A stretch of 64,000 nucleotides of DNA from Epibacterium sp. Ofav1-8 (GCF_022348185.1 NZ_JAKRFD010000001.1:496001-560000), one strand, 5' to 3'. Counted from the first letter of the stretch, positions 42,981-50,962 are shown. Numbers and translations are program-made. The notes: generated by a model from the letters alone, not told the origin.

Positions 42981-43631
42981 TCACACCCCGCTGTGCGACG
43001 ACGGGACCAGGGTCGCACGGATCAGGGTGGAGAGGTACTCCAGCCCATGCACGGCCCCCTCACGCAGGCCGTGGCCGCCCATGAGTTTGGCGACCTGCAC
43101 CATATGTGTGTCGATCTCGGTGTGCAGCCGATCACAGCCTTCGATGTCGCCCCGGGGGTCTGACAGGATGAGTTCGCGGCGCAGCTGGTTCACAAACATG
43201 CTGCTTGCGGAAAACCGTGCCTTGACCAGTTGGTGATGCAGCGTTTTCTGCCCCAGGCTCTCTCTGGTTTCGAGATGGGCAAAGGCCATGTCCATGGCGT
43301 GCGCGAGGATCCCGGCGCGCAGGGCCAGGGTCGCCAGGGCGACAGAGGCCGGACGCGGGTGCAACGGCCGGGGGGCGACCTCCGACAGCACCAGCCCGAA
43401 ACAGGCGATGCCATGTTCCGTCCGCGTGGATCGGGTGCCGACGTCGGCTGCCGGCTCTGCCGGATCAACCAGTGGCGTATCCGGCAGATGGATCGCATGG
43501 CTGCGACCGGCGAGGAAACCGTCCCGTCCGGTGACCAGAAGGCACGCGGATTGCAGGGCCTGCGCCGGGGGCGCGCGCCGGGCGGTCTCGAAGATCTGCT
43601 CCGTGAGGGGGCCGGTTGCTGAATCAAGCAT
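42981..43631 (-). CDS. Truncated acyl-CoA dehydrogenase-like protein
   Basis: A 216-residue protein. The C-terminal about 120 residues resemble the helical domain of acyl-CoA dehydrogenases (VALATLALRAGILAHAMDMA, HLETRESLGQKTLHHQLVKA, DTHMVQVAKLMGGHGLREGA). The N-terminal helical domain and most of the beta-domain are absent, and no E-G-T base motif is seen. It may be a non-catalytic partner of a full dehydrogenase. The ATG at 43631 overlaps carrier protein 3. The alternative upstream start gives 40 extra residues without homology. Confidence 0.65.
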   Translation of the reverse strand: MLDSATGPLTEQIFETARRAPPAQALQSACLLVTGRDGFLAGRSHAIHLPDTPLVDPAEPAADVGTRSTRTEHGIACFGLVLSEVAPRPLHPRPASVALATLALRAGILAHAMDMAFAHLETRESLGQKTLHHQLVKARFSASSMFVNQLRRELILSDPRGDIEGCDRLHTEIDTHMVQVAKLMGGHGLREGAVHGLEYLSTLIRATLVPSSHSGV

Positions 43632-43893
43632 GTGCCTGCTCTCCCTGGGCAAGGCTTGCTTCGATGTGCTCCACCAGCTTTTCCATGGTGTTGAACCCGG
43701 CCTGACCAATGGTTTCGGGGTCGAACCGCAGCCCCGGCAACTTGTCCTCAAGGCCCAGGAGGAACTGCACGAACATGTAGCTGTCGAGGTCGAAGTCCCG
43801 GTCGAACCGCATGTCAGGGCGAATGCCGGTAACAGGGCGTTCCAGAACCTCGGAGAGAACCTCGGAAACGGCAGTGGAAATGGTCTTGTTCAT
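43624..43893 (-). CDS. Free-standing acyl carrier protein 3
   Basis: An 89-residue carrier protein. The phosphopantetheine Ser is in DRDFDLDSYMFVQFLLGLED (about residue 37). The N-terminal helix is MNKTISTAVSEVLSEVLERP and the C-terminal helix is TMEKLVEHIEASLAQG. The ATG at 43893 has AAGGAA eight bases upstream; the frame runs further upstream through the KAS III gene but without homology. It lies directly after KAS III-like enzyme 3, repeating the KAS-carrier order seen at 39 kb. Confidence 0.92.
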   Translation of the reverse strand: MNKTISTAVSEVLSEVLERPVTGIRPDMRFDRDFDLDSYMFVQFLLGLEDKLPGLRFDPETIGQAGFNTMEKLVEHIEASLAQGEQAHA

Positions 43894-43928
43894 GGAAGGC
43901 TTCCTTATGCTTCGGGCAGTGAGTGGGA

Positions 43929-44864
43929 TCAGGGGGCGGGGCAGGCGGGGGGATCTCGGTCCAGCAAACAGGCGGAGAAGGTCACGCCGGTCCCTGCCGC
44001 CAGCAGCAGGACCTGCTGGACCGGACCAGTGTCTGAGACAACCGCCTCCAGATTGACGAACGGATCTGAGCAATAGGCATGACCGGTTCCTGCGATGTCG
44101 CCCTGGAAGGTCCGGTCCTGCCAATCGAATGCCCGGATCAGGGCATCGGTCAGCGGACGGTTGAGATTATGCGGCACAAAGATCATGTCGCGGCTCAGCA
44201 CCGCTGCATGGCGATCCAGAAAGGAGGCCACAAATTGCGTGAGCCCCGGCGCATACGCCTGTTGCAGGGCAAGTCGGTCCTCCGGGCCCATCGCTTCGGG
44301 GTTGATGTGAAATCGCGGCAGGTGCCGGACCGCTGTGCCGTGCACGTGCCAGGACCCGGGACCGGCATTCAGAACCGCTGCGGTGGGAACCTCCGCCAGC
44401 AGGCCGACCGTCAGGCGGGACACCGAAGGATGGAAGGCCTTTTCCCCGGTCAGCACGATGACTGGGGCCTCAGTGCCGCACTGCGTGACGAAATGAAGAC
44501 AGGCCAGCGCGGAGGCGCAGCTGGTCATCGACAAGGCATGCACGTCCCAATGGGCCAGCCCGTGCTGATCGACCATCTGCCGCAGCCAGTTCTGGTCGGT
44601 GCGCGTGTTGTGTGTCTGGGTCTTGCAATACACGACCAGCCCCGCGGACCGGCCGCGGTCTGGCAAACTGTCGATGGCGCCTTGCAGGACCGGGGACAGC
44701 ATCCCAGTCTGTGCGTCCCGGTGACGCGTGACGGATTGCAATCCGAAAAAACGGTCATACATCTTGGCCGAGGTCGGGGTCAGCCCATGACTGGGACCGA
44801 GCTCTTGCAGAGGTATCTTTGTGCCACCGTCCGGGGACAGCGCGATGTGACACAGGGTTGTCAT
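43929..44864 (-). CDS. KAS III-like condensing enzyme 3
   Basis: A 311-residue FabH-type enzyme and the first gene of the 25-kb minus-strand cluster. The nucleophile is Cys116 (ALSMTSCASALACLHF), the catalytic His is His232 (FVPHNLNRPLTDAL), and His262 (GTGHAYCSDPFVNLEAV) stands where FabH has Asn. It shares AKMYDRFFGL and LTGEKAFHP segments with enzyme 2. A 566-bp gene-free stretch with operator-like elements lies upstream, so this is the probable start of the main transcript. Confidence 0.88.
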   Translation of the reverse strand: MTTLCHIALSPDGGTKIPLQELGPSHGLTPTSAKMYDRFFGLQSVTRHRDAQTGMLSPVLQGAIDSLPDRGRSAGLVVYCKTQTHNTRTDQNWLRQMVDQHGLAHWDVHALSMTSCASALACLHFVTQCGTEAPVIVLTGEKAFHPSVSRLTVGLLAEVPTAAVLNAGPGSWHVHGTAVRHLPRFHINPEAMGPEDRLALQQAYAPGLTQFVASFLDRHAAVLSRDMIFVPHNLNRPLTDALIRAFDWQDRTFQGDIAGTGHAYCSDPFVNLEAVVSDTGPVQQVLLLAAGTGVTFSACLLDRDPPACPAP

Positions 44865-45430
44865 TGGGCCGATCCTCTTTCCTGTCGCCGCAATGCGGGG
44901 CGACCTGAAAAAGCGTTACAAACTGACCGAAAATGGGGCGTCCAATTTCATGAACTAGGACGGGCTAGATTGTGAATCAGGTCTTTGGACAGCCAGGTCC
45001 CGTCAGGCCTAGATCACGATAATATATTGCGATTTATGGATATTTTTATGGCGTGACCGGCCCGGACGCCGCATGCGATTTTTTTCGCCGTCCGCCCGGT
45101 TTGTCTGCTGCGCGGGTGATGGGCTGCCGGTGTGAGGCAGGCGAACAAAATCCTGTGTTCCTATTTTTGTGATGCACACAACCTGAAATACGCCCGCCGC
45201 GAATCTGTCAGATGGAAATCAGGTCGTGTCCCCGCGCGGCAAAATGCAGCGCTGATGCCATGTGCTGGCGGGAGCCGCGTCTTCCGGGGGGCGGCAAGCT
45301 GCCGATGCCCGTGGTGAGGAGGCCCGGGACAGATCTACTGGCCCGGCTCCCCCTTCTCAGGGATCTGCGAGTGGTCCGCCGCCGCAAGCAAATATTCCAG
45401 AGGCTGCGCCCGCTTGCCCCGCCGCCGATT
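44865..45430. other. Gene-free region between the biosynthetic cluster and uxuA
   Basis: About 566 bp without a supported gene. The left 160 bp hold the operator-like elements and an AT-rich stretch (45018-45050) suitable for a promoter of the cluster. The right half contains a moderately paired CCCGG/CCGGG stem (about 45322-45346) that could end the uxuA transcript. A 61-codon frame at 45132-45317 has no recognisable features. Confidence 0.6.
44954..45019 (+). promoter_or_regulatory. Operator-like elements, copies A and B (upstream of the cluster)
   Basis: Copy A (44954-44983, plus strand) contains TAGGAC and CAGGTC 22 bp apart and ends ATTGTGAATCAGGTC; it matches 22 of 30 positions with copy C at 27971. 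Copy B (45006-45019) reads TCGTGATCTAGGCC on the minus strand, matching 11 of 14 positions of the TTGTGAWTYAGGTC part, and faces copy A. They lie 90-156 bp before the start of KAS III-like enzyme 3. Copy A is oriented opposite to copy C relative to its gene. Confidence 0.5.
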
Positions 45431-46597
45431 TTATGTCGCGGCGCTGTGGGCCAGCGTGTGCAGGATACCGCGCAGTTCGGCCAGACCCCGGAGACGCCCG
45501 ATATAGGGGTAGCCGGGTGTGCTGGTCGTGCGTTGGTCATGGGCCAGCATATGCCCATGGTCGGGCCGGAACGGAAGCGCGCGCCCTTGTGCGGTTTCCG
45601 CTTCCAGAGCCGCCTTGCAGATCGCCACCATGTCCACGTCCCCCGCCAGATGCGGCGCTTCATGGAAACTGATGCCATCGGCTTCGCGCAGGGTTGCCCG
45701 CAGGTGGAGGAAAGCCACCCGCGGGCCGAACCGTGTCAGCATTGCCGGCAGATCATTGTCCGCGCGCACCCCGAGCGAGCCGGTGCAGAAGGTCAGACCG
45801 TTGGCCGGGCTGTCCGCCATGTCGAGGATCGCCTGAAGGTCCTCTGCCGTGGAGACCACCCGTGGCAAACCGAAGATCGGGAACGGCGGATCATCGGGAT
45901 GAATCCCAAGCGTGACGCCCACCTCTTCGGCGACGGGGACGACACGGCGCAGGAAAGCCGCCAGATTTGACCGCAGCCGGGCTGTATCGATCCCGTCATA
46001 CATCGCCAGATGAGCGCGAAAGCTGTCGAGGTCGAAGCTCTCTTCGGCACCGGGAAGGCCCGCGATAATGGTCCGCGTCAGCTGCTGGCAGTCCGCTTCG
46101 CTCATTGCGGCGTGGCGCGTCGCCGCGCGGGCTGCAATCTCCGGATTGTGGTCGGCCGCGGCGGCCTCTCGGCCAAGGATGTGAATGTCGAACACCGCTG
46201 CATCTACTGCATCATAGCGCAGGCAGAGCGCGCCATCCGGCAACGCATGGGTCAGGTCGGTGCGGGTCCAGTCCAATAGCGGCATGAAGTTGTAGCACAC
46301 GGTCCGGATGTCGCAGGCGGCGAGATTGCGGATCGACTGCGCCCAGGCGTCGGCCTTGTCCTCCCAACCCGGAGCGCCGCGCTTGATGTCCTCATGTACC
46401 GGAACGCTCTCGACCACCTCCCATTTGAGACCTGCTGCTGCAATCATGTCGCGGCGCTCGGCGATGGCTTCCACGGACCAGACGGTGCCGTTCGGCTGGT
46501 CATGCAGGGCAGTGACAATACCGGTCGCACCGGCCTGGCGGACATCCTCCAGCGTCACGGGGTCATCGGGGCCGAACCAGCGCCAGGTTTCGATCAT
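45431..46597 (-). CDS. uxuA: Mannonate dehydratase
   Basis: Dehydrates D-mannonate to 2-keto-3-deoxy-D-gluconate in hexuronate breakdown. The 388-residue product begins MIETWRWFGPDDPVTLEDVR, the classical UxuA start, and continues with GATGIVTALHDQPNGTVWSV, ICYNF-type segment VCYNFMPLLDWTRTDL, LGIHPDDPPFPIFGLPRVVS, and the metal-site regions GSLGVRADNDLP and RPDHGHML. Length matches the family (about 390). The ATG at 46597 has AGAGGAT upstream. Last gene of the dctP-uidA-regulator-uxuA transcript. Confidence 0.95.
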   Translation of the reverse strand: MIETWRWFGPDDPVTLEDVRQAGATGIVTALHDQPNGTVWSVEAIAERRDMIAAAGLKWEVVESVPVHEDIKRGAPGWEDKADAWAQSIRNLAACDIRTVCYNFMPLLDWTRTDLTHALPDGALCLRYDAVDAAVFDIHILGREAAAADHNPEIAARAATRHAAMSEADCQQLTRTIIAGLPGAEESFDLDSFRAHLAMYDGIDTARLRSNLAAFLRRVVPVAEEVGVTLGIHPDDPPFPIFGLPRVVSTAEDLQAILDMADSPANGLTFCTGSLGVRADNDLPAMLTRFGPRVAFLHLRATLREADGISFHEAPHLAGDVDMVAICKAALEAETAQGRALPFRPDHGHMLAHDQRTTSTPGYPYIGRLRGLAELRGILHTLAHSAAT

Positions 46598-46649
46598 GCG
46601 ATCCTCTTGTTCTTTGTCTTCGTGGGCAGGAAAGGCCCGGACTGCGCCG

Positions 46650-47381
46650 TCAGCCCGGCGCGGAGATGGGTTGGAACAGGTAGCCGTCAAAGGCGGGGTC
46701 ATCCACATCCGACAGCTCCATCAGGGTTTCACGAACATGTGCGAGGTGCTGCCACATCGCAGCACGCGCCCCGTCTCTGTCCTTCGTGCGCAGCGCGGCG
46801 AGGATTTTCTGGTGATCCTCCAGCCAGTTGCGTCGATAGTCCGCGTCAAAGATCCGGTCGTGCAGCTTGGCCCACATCGGGCTTTGTTCGCGCTTGCGCC
46901 AGAGCTCGTCGACCATGTCCACCAGCACCGAATTCTGTGTCGCTTCGGCGATCAAACGGTGAAAGAGCTCGTCTCCGGAGTGGTCGGCACTGCCGGATTC
47001 GATCTGCTGGCGCTCCATCTCCAGGGCTTCGCGCATGCGGGTGATGTCGTTCTTGGTGACCATTTCTGCGGCAAAGGCTGCGATCGAGCTTTCCAGAAGC
47101 TGCCGCGCCTGCAACAGCTCGAACGGACCGATGTCGTCGCGCACCGGCGGTGCGGTGGTCGCAGACGGAGCGGCGAGATAGATGCCGGAGCCCTTGCGGA
47201 CCTCCACCAGACCATCAATCTCCAGCATGATCAGCGCCTCGCGCACCAGGGAGCGCGACACCGACAGCCGTTCCGACAGTTGCCGTTCGGGCGGCAGCCG
47301 GTCCCCCACGGCAAAACCTTCGTCCCGGATCACGACCCGCAGGGCCTGTGCCACATCCTGATAGCGCCTGTATTGGCTCAT
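46650..47381 (-). CDS. GntR-family regulator with FCD domain (UxuR/ExuR-like)
   Basis: A 243-residue repressor-type protein. The N-terminal winged helix is ALRVVIRDEGFAVGDRLPPE and RQLSERLSVSRSLVREALIM, with the wing LEIDGLVEVRKGSGIYL. The C-terminal FCD domain (LLESSIAAFAAEMVTKNDIT, HRLIAEATQNSVLVDMVDEL) binds the effector, probably a hexuronate. It overlaps the uidA stop as ATGA. The palindromes ATTGGTCGACCAAT and ATTGGTTGACCAAT in the divergent promoter region match the TTGGT-ACCAA pattern of UxuR-type sites and are its probable targets. Confidence 0.92.
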   Translation of the reverse strand: MSQYRRYQDVAQALRVVIRDEGFAVGDRLPPERQLSERLSVSRSLVREALIMLEIDGLVEVRKGSGIYLAAPSATTAPPVRDDIGPFELLQARQLLESSIAAFAAEMVTKNDITRMREALEMERQQIESGSADHSGDELFHRLIAEATQNSVLVDMVDELWRKREQSPMWAKLHDRIFDADYRRNWLEDHQKILAALRTKDRDGARAAMWQHLAHVRETLMELSDVDDPAFDGYLFQPISAPG

Positions 47382-49189
47382 GCTGTCTCCCCGCTGGTTT
47401 GCGTCGCGCGGCTTTCTTCTGCCGCGCGTTCGGCATAATAGGCGGCGAGCCGGTGAAAGGCGGGTTTTTTCGTCGCTTTATCGGCGGCGATCAATCCTTT
47501 GCGGTTCCAGCCCCGTTGAAAAATGCCCTGACGCCGCTCGACCCGGAAATCATAGAGGATCCAGGGCGACATGCCCTTCACATAGTCCAGCGCGCGCAGG
47601 GTGGCGATCTGCCTTGCGTAGACTTCGTCCTGATAGGCGAGGCTGAACAGCCCGCGTTCGGGTCCGTGTTCGGTGCTGTCGCCATCGGCGCCGGTTTCGG
47701 AGATCACAACCGGGCGATCCGGCGCGGAGTTGCGGCCGATCTCGCCCAACTCGTCAAAGTTCTCTTCGTACCAGCCGTAGTATTCATTGAGGCCGATCAC
47801 GTCGATATGCGCGGCCAGACGGTCTTCGATCTTCAGCTTGGCGTGGTTCACCAGGCAGGCGGCCGAGGTCAGGCGGGTCGGGTCTTCGGCCTTGGCCAGA
47901 TCCGCAAGACCGCGCATGAAGTCGAGACGGGCGTCGGTGTCGGGGTTCTCGTTTCCGACCGACCAGATAATGACGCTGGCGCGGTTGCGATCCCGGCGGA
48001 TCAGTTCGCGCAGCTGGTTTTCGGCATCGCGCCGGGTGGCCGGATTGGCAAAATCAATCGCCCAATACACCGGGACCTCTTCCCAGAGCATCAGGCCCAT
48101 CTCGTCGGCAATCTCTGCCGCGCGTTCATGATGCGGGTAATGCGCCAGCCGCAGGAAATTGCAGCCCAGTTCCTTGGCGTGGGCAAAGCGGCGGCGGATG
48201 TCGGTCTCACCCGTGACCTTGCCCTGAGTTGCGTCATCCTCATGGACAGAGATGCCACGCAGGAAGATCGGCGCGCCGTTGAGCAGAATTTCAGTGCCCG
48301 CGCGCGCGATGGTGCGGAACCCGACGCGGTCCTGCACCCGGTCCCCGCCGGCACTGAGGATCACGTCGTAGAGTTTCGGAGTGTCCGGTGACCACAGCTC
48401 TGGTGCGGCATCCAAGGTGATCTCGCCCTTGCCCTCGGACAGGGGCAGTTCGGTGTCGATACCCAGTTCTGGGATCGCCAACCGGGCAGAGGCACAGTCT
48501 CCATCCACATCGACAGAGGCACGGATCGCGCCGTTCTCGAGCCGGACAAACAGGTCGCGGATCACCACCGGCGGGAGATCATAGAGCGTCACCTCGCGGT
48601 AGACACCGCCGTAGTTGAACCAGTCGGTGTTGCGCATGGGCACGCGGTCCAGCGTGCGGGTGTTGTTGACGCAGAGCATCAGCCAATTCTGGCCCGGCTT
48701 CAGGGCCTGGGTCAATTCCACACAGAACGGGGTGGAGCCGCCGTAGTGGTTGCCCAGGAATTCGCCGTTCAGGAACACCTTGCAATCATACTGTGCCGCA
48801 CCGATCCGCAGCACCTGCCGCCGGTCTGGGGCAGGGTCGTGCAGGAGGGGGCGGGTGTACCAGGCAGAGCCCTCGAAGAAGTACCACTTCTCCTTTTGCA
48901 TCTGCCAGCAGGAGGGCACAGGCACCGTCTCGCCCATATAGGGATCATAATCCCAGGGCTCGATCCGGTCCTCGGGAGCCTCGGGCAGCATGGCGTACCA
49001 TTTCTGCCGAAGCCCGGTGTCCAGAAGATCGACGCAGAAATTCCAGTCTCCGTCCAGCGACTGCCCCTGGCGGCCACGGGTGAAGATCAGCGTTTCGGCG
49101 TTGAGGTTCTGCGTGTTGAAGGGACGGTCATAGTCCTCGTCGTGCAGGGCCTGCAACGCGTTGTCTGCGAGTTCGGATCGTTCCAGCAT
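47378..49189 (-). CDS. uidA: Beta-glucuronidase, glycoside hydrolase family 2
   Basis: Cytoplasmic enzyme (no signal peptide) of 603 residues that releases glucuronic acid from glucuronides. It has the GH2 three-part layout: jelly-roll domain (about 25-200, with SLDGDWNFCVDLLDTG and YYGG-type TRTLDRVPMRNTDWFNYGGV), immunoglobulin-like domain (about 200-290), and TIM barrel (about 290-590). The acid/base Glu is in IIWSVGNENPDTDARL and the nucleophile Glu in PVVISETGADGDSTEHG. LRLAHYPHHERAAEIADEMGL is the typical substrate segment. It lies 18 bp downstream of dctP, so uptake and cleavage are co-expressed. Confidence 0.93.
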   Translation of the reverse strand: MLERSELADNALQALHDEDYDRPFNTQNLNAETLIFTRGRQGQSLDGDWNFCVDLLDTGLRQKWYAMLPEAPEDRIEPWDYDPYMGETVPVPSCWQMQKEKWYFFEGSAWYTRPLLHDPAPDRRQVLRIGAAQYDCKVFLNGEFLGNHYGGSTPFCVELTQALKPGQNWLMLCVNNTRTLDRVPMRNTDWFNYGGVYREVTLYDLPPVVIRDLFVRLENGAIRASVDVDGDCASARLAIPELGIDTELPLSEGKGEITLDAAPELWSPDTPKLYDVILSAGGDRVQDRVGFRTIARAGTEILLNGAPIFLRGISVHEDDATQGKVTGETDIRRRFAHAKELGCNFLRLAHYPHHERAAEIADEMGLMLWEEVPVYWAIDFANPATRRDAENQLRELIRRDRNRASVIIWSVGNENPDTDARLDFMRGLADLAKAEDPTRLTSAACLVNHAKLKIEDRLAAHIDVIGLNEYYGWYEENFDELGEIGRNSAPDRPVVISETGADGDSTEHGPERGLFSLAYQDEVYARQIATLRALDYVKGMSPWILYDFRVERRQGIFQRGWNRKGLIAADKATKKPAFHRLAAYYAERAAEESRATQTSGETA

Positions 49190-49207
49190 GGTGCCTGTGC
49201 CTATCGC

Positions 49208-50182
49208 TTATTGTGCCGCTTTGATGCGATCAATCAGATCGGCGAGGTGCTCCGACTTCGCCGCGACTTCTTCGTGCATCGGCAGAACAGCCTCGGAGAA
49301 GGGGGCCTTGTCCACCTCGTGCACGTTCACGTTCAGCGTTGCCTTGGCTTCGTCGATGGCGGCGGCAGAGGCCGCATTCCACGCTTCGCGATGCGCAGCC
49401 ATGGAGTCTTGCGCCGACGTGCGCAGCGCCTCCTGCTGCGCTTCGGTCATTGCGTCCCAGGCACAGTTGGAGATCACCACCACGGAGGGGATCATGGTGT
49501 GCTCATCAAGGGAGAAATCGGTGACGACCTCGCCATGACGGGCGGTGGTCAGCGCGGTCGGATTGTTTTCTGCCGCATCGACAACACCCTGCTGCAAGGC
49601 GCTGTAGAGTTCCCCCCAGGAAATCGGGGTCGGGTTGCCCCCCAGCAGCTCAACCATGCGGATGGCAGAGGGGCTCGGCTGTACGCGCACCTTCACGCCT
49701 TCCAGGTCGGCGGGCGACATGATCGGCTTCTGGGCATAGAAAGAGCGGGCACCTTCGGTGTAGAAGGCGACGCCACGGAACCCCTGATCGACAGAGGCGT
49801 TCAGGATGTCCTGCCCGATGTCGCCGGTGATAACGGTGTTGAAATGCTCTTCGGAGGAAAAGATGTAGGGCAGGTTCAGCGCCGAGTAGCTCTCCTCGAA
49901 GGCTTCGAGCTCGGAGGCGTTGGAGCGGGCCATCTCCAGCGCGCAGTTCTGCACCAGCTCCATGGATTCGCGTTGGGTGCCAAGCTGGGCATTCGGGAAA
50001 ATCTGGATCTTGATCTCGCCATCGGTCAGTTCCGCCACGCGGTCGGCCATGACCTGCATGGAGATGTGAACCGGGTGATCCGGCGGGTTATTGTGGTTCA
50101 GTTTCAATGTCGCGGCAGCGCCAACGCCAGCAGACGCCGCCAGCGCCAATGCGGACAGGGCCGTGGTCAATGTCTTGGTCAT
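49208..50182 (-). CDS. TRAP transporter solute-binding protein, DctP type
   Basis: A 324-residue periplasmic binding protein with a signal peptide (MTKTLTTALSALALAASAGV, cleavage after about GAAA). The ATG at 50182 has GGAGGAG upstream; the longer frame is not supported. Features are LKLNHNNPPDHPVHISMQVM, ELTDGEIKIQIFPNAQLGTQ, and the carboxylate-binding region GVKVRVQPSPSAIRMVELLGG. In the uronide context it probably binds glucuronate or a glucuronide. It is transcribed away from dctQ/dctM, with operators between. Confidence 0.93.
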   Translation of the reverse strand: MTKTLTTALSALALAASAGVGAAATLKLNHNNPPDHPVHISMQVMADRVAELTDGEIKIQIFPNAQLGTQRESMELVQNCALEMARSNASELEAFEESYSALNLPYIFSSEEHFNTVITGDIGQDILNASVDQGFRGVAFYTEGARSFYAQKPIMSPADLEGVKVRVQPSPSAIRMVELLGGNPTPISWGELYSALQQGVVDAAENNPTALTTARHGEVVTDFSLDEHTMIPSVVVISNCAWDAMTEAQQEALRTSAQDSMAAHREAWNAASAAAIDEAKATLNVNVHEVDKAPFSEAVLPMHEEVAAKSEHLADLIDRIKAAQ

Positions 50183-50221
50183 GGTCTCTCCTCCCAAGGT
50201 GCTTTGGTCTGACCTGTCAGA

Positions 50222-50235
50222 ATTGGTCGACCAAT
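50222..50235. promoter_or_regulatory. UxuR-type operator, dctP side
   Basis: Perfect palindrome ATTGGTCGACCAAT about 40 bp before the dctP start. It matches the TTGGT-ACCAA core recognised by UxuR/ExuR-type GntR regulators. The GntR gene lies in the operon it would control. Confidence 0.8.
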
Positions 50236-50313
50236 ATTTGAGGAAACTTCCCCATCTTTTCGATTCAGTCAACCAAAACTTCGAAATTGCAACGTGGGTG
50301 TGGAAGTTTTTAG

Positions 50314-50331
50314 AAATTGGTTGACCAATTT
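50314..50331. promoter_or_regulatory. UxuR-type operator, dctQ side
   Basis: AAATTGGTTGACCAATTT is an 18-bp near-perfect palindrome, about 103 bp before the dctQ start. Its core is the same as the operator at 50222; centres are 94 bp apart (about nine helical turns), which would allow looping. A third half-site AGTCAACCAA lies at 50267-50276. Confidence 0.8.
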
Positions 50332-50433
50332 GGATTCCTGCGCGAGTGTCTGGCGCAGATCTCACATGGTTGTCGCGGGGAGGGGACCTATGACGTGGAG
50401 CGTATCAGCCCGTTGGGGCAGGGCAGGCCGCAG

Positions 50434-50949
50434 ATGAGGTGGGCGGTCGATCTATTGCTCAAGACGGTCCTCACGGCGATTTTCGTCGTTCTGGTGGCCT
50501 GCGTCAGTTGGCAGGTCATAAGCCGCTACATCCTGGGTGTGCCAAGCACGGTGACGGATGAGCTGGCGCGGTTCCTGTTCATGTGGCTTGCGCTGATCGG
50601 TGGAGCCTACACGATGGGATTGCGGCGTCACCTGGCCATTGATCTGTTGACACAAAAGCTCAGTGGCTGGGCGCGGAGCGTTGCCGAGGGGTTCAGTCTC
50701 TGCGCCATTGCGGGGTTTGCGGCCCTGGTCATGATCAAGGGCGGCGGTCAGCTGGTGCTCAAGACCTTTGCCTCGGGGCAGGTCACTCCGGCCCTGCAAA
50801 TCCCGATGGGCTATGTCTACGGCGCGATTCCTTTCGCCGGGGCGATTATCTTTTTCTACTGCGTGATTTTTCTGGTTGAGCTTTGGCGAAATGGGCCGGG
50901 CACGACGGACCCCGGGGCTGACGCCCCTGTGGGCGGACCACTGGACTGA
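50434..50949 (+). CDS. TRAP transporter small permease, DctQ type
   Basis: A 171-residue inner-membrane protein with four helices (LLLKTVLTAIFVVLVACVSW, FLFMWLALIGGAYTMGLRRH, AEGFSLCAIAGFAALVMI, GAIPFAGAIIFFYCVIFLVE) and the family segment YILGVPSTVTDELARFLFMW. The ATG at 50434 places the first helix where expected; a GTG at 50395 in the same frame, preceded by AGGGGAC, is an alternative start. It works with the DctM-type subunit encoded 13 bp downstream. Confidence 0.9.
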   Translation: MRWAVDLLLKTVLTAIFVVLVACVSWQVISRYILGVPSTVTDELARFLFMWLALIGGAYTMGLRRHLAIDLLTQKLSGWARSVAEGFSLCAIAGFAALVMIKGGGQLVLKTFASGQVTPALQIPMGYVYGAIPFAGAIIFFYCVIFLVELWRNGPGTTDPGADAPVGGPLD

Positions 50950-50962
50950 GGGCGGAACTGAC

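Noticed and set aside
44865-45130. A lux-box-type quorum-sensing site before the cluster
   Set aside because: I looked for a 20-bp lux-type palindrome (CTG-N-CAG form) and found none convincing; no luxI or luxR gene is in the window.
45132-45317. Small 61-codon plus-strand frame in the gap before uxuA
   Set aside because: No ribosome-binding site, no motif, and its composition matches non-coding DNA. Copy A of the operator-like element points this way, so a small transcript is not excluded.
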